This document shows, piece after piece, positions 4,237-5,082 of a DNA stretch of 5,082 nucleotides. This DNA comes from an uncultured Pseudomonadota bacterium. GTDB lineage: Bacteria; Pseudomonadota; Gammaproteobacteria; Burkholderiales; SG8-39. Both the position numbers and the translations under genes were made by a program. Numbering within the stretch: the first letter of the stretch is position 1; every line of letters starts with the position of its first letter. The DNA lies in NCBI GenBank assembly GCA_903895005.1, contig CAITSH010000518.1:1-5082 (forward strand), in the 5' to 3' direction. The notes beneath the pieces were generated by a model, which saw only the letters and a list, made by a program, of their open reading frames with translations, did not search any database and had not been told where the DNA came from.

Positions 4237-5082
4237 TCAGGCGCGGCGGTGCGCCTCAATGATGTACTGCGGGTCACACAAATCGCTGGCTTTCATGTTG
4301 CTCTTGATCAACTCGGCCTTGCGATAGGTGTCCAGAATCGTGTCAAAGAGCGACATATCAAGCGAGAGAAGCCCCTGCTTTTGCGCGATGCCGGCCTGGA
4401 TGAACGGGGCGGTTGCCTTGATTTCCATGAGCTGGGCCCTCGGATCGAGGCCGGGCACGCCGTATTTCTCCACCAGCAGCTTGACCGTCTCGTCCTGGTT
4501 GTCGAGCGCCCAGCGCCAGGACTTGATGCCGGCCCGCAGAAAGCGCACCACGACGTCCTTGTTGGCGGCAAGAAAATCCTCGCGCGCGTAAATCGTGCCG
4601 CCCGTCTCGGGAAGGATGTCGTGCAGGTTCAGCACATGCGTGGCAACACCGCGCGCGGTAAGGATGACACCCTGATTGGTTTCATATCCGCAATAGGCGT
4701 CGATCTGACCATTCACAAGCGTCGCTGCGTCGACTGTCGCCGGCAAAAGTTTTACCGACTTGATGTCGACGCCTGCGTCACGCAAGGCGCTGATGATAAG
4801 GGGCCGCGCCGACAGGCTCACTTCGATGCTTTTGCCCGCCAGTTCCTTGATGGAGCGAACCGGTTTGTTGGCGAGGCTGATGACGGCAAAGGGGTTTTTC
4901 TGGAAGACGGTGCCGATCACCTTGATCGGGATGCCTTTTTCGCGCGCCACCACCAGCGGCCCGCTCGGCCGGTCGCCGATCTGCGAACGCCCGGCAGCAA
5001 CGTTGGCAACAGGGTCGACATTCGGCCCGCCGGTATTGAATGTGGCATCAAAACCCGCTTCCTTGAAAAAGCCTTTTTCCAC
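4237..5082 (-). CDS. NMT1/THI5-like periplasmic substrate-binding protein (N-terminus outside window)
   Basis: The frame is open to the right window edge and gives 281 residues. The signal peptide and roughly the first 40-60 residues are missing, so the first codon here (GTG, read as Val) is internal. The start EKGFFKEAGFDATF is the classic NMT1/SsuA-like block, followed by GGPNVDPVANVAAGRSQIG (18-36), which forms one wall of the ligand cleft. SIKELAGKSIEV (77-88) and VNGQIDAYCGYETNQ (123-137) are the hinge and second-lobe family blocks. Relatives capture sulfonates, nitrate, or pyrimidine compounds (ThiY, RibY, yeast Thi5-like). The GGPNVDP version and the ETNQ box lean to the pyrimidine-like branch rather than SsuA/TauA, but this is a judgement by eye. 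It is the first visible gene of the operon, before the ATPase, and defines the importer substrate. The promoter is off the window. Confidence 0.9.
   Translation of the reverse strand: MEKGFFKEAGFDATFNTGGPNVDPVANVAAGRSQIGDRPSGPLVVAREKGIPIKVIGTVFQKNPFAVISLANKPVRSIKELAGKSIEVSLSARPLIISALRDAGVDIKSVKLLPATVDAATLVNGQIDAYCGYETNQGVILTARGVATHVLNLHDILPETGGTIYAREDFLAANKDVVVRFLRAGIKSWRWALDNQDETVKLLVEKYGVPGLDPRAQLMEIKATAPFIQAGIAQKQGLLSLDMSLFDTILDTYRKAELIKSNMKASDLCDPQYIIEAHRRA

Noticed and set aside
4164..4277. Longer ATPase starting at the GTG at 4277
   Set aside because: The extra 38 residues are translated from the intercistronic hairpin and the end of the binding-protein gene, and the family N-terminus begins at the ATG at 4163.
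4237..5082. Naming the operon as a thiamine-precursor (ThiXYZ) or riboflavin (RibXY) importer
   Set aside because: The family resemblance is real, but no riboswitch, thi or rib gene is visible and the 5' end is outside the window. The substrate cannot be fixed from what is shown.

Overview
The window looks like chromosomal DNA of a GC-rich betaproteobacterium, probably Burkholderiales. The main reason is a Bug-family periplasmic binding protein (tripartite tricarboxylate type) that stands without its own membrane components, a gene type hugely expanded in that order. The GC-rich third codon positions and the NitT/TauT-type ABC operon beside it fit. The assignment is inference from gene content, not from a marker gene.

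Layout. (i) Positions 1-134 (+) hold the last 43 codons of an IS30-family transposase, cut by the left window edge; the probable right end of the element runs to about 140. (ii) Positions 141-216 are a short leader with a perfect 27-base GC-rich palindrome (150-176) and a strong ribosome binding site. (iii) Positions 217-1203 (+) encode the Bug-type binding protein. (iv) It converges on an operon that fills the rest of the window on the minus strand. Read in the direction of transcription (right to left), this is: NMT1/THI5-like substrate-binding protein (5' end outside the window, 5082-4237), ABC ATPase (4163-3354), permease A (3357-2548), permease B (2538-1783) and a zinc-dependent nucleobase/nucleoside-type deaminase (1751-1236).

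How the genes work together. The four transport genes form a complete NitT/TauT-family importer: periplasmic capture, two non-identical permeases (a likely heterodimer) and one ATPase gene. The ATPase stop and permease A start overlap, and the next gaps are 9 and 31 bases, so co-expression is very likely. The last gene, a cytosolic deaminase with an intact HxE...PCxxC site, suggests that the imported compound, or its breakdown product, carries an exocyclic amino group that is hydrolysed. NMT1/THI5-like binding proteins include carriers of pyrimidine compounds, so a nucleobase or aminopyrimidine scavenging route is the most attractive hypothesis. The substrate cannot be read from the sequence.

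Regulatory structure. A 14-bp GC-rich hairpin sits between the binding-protein gene and the ATPase gene, where it could keep binding-protein transcript above transporter transcript. It shares an identical 15-mer with the palindrome upstream of the Bug gene. The operon promoter lies beyond the right edge. I saw no tRNA, rRNA, CRISPR array or riboswitch.
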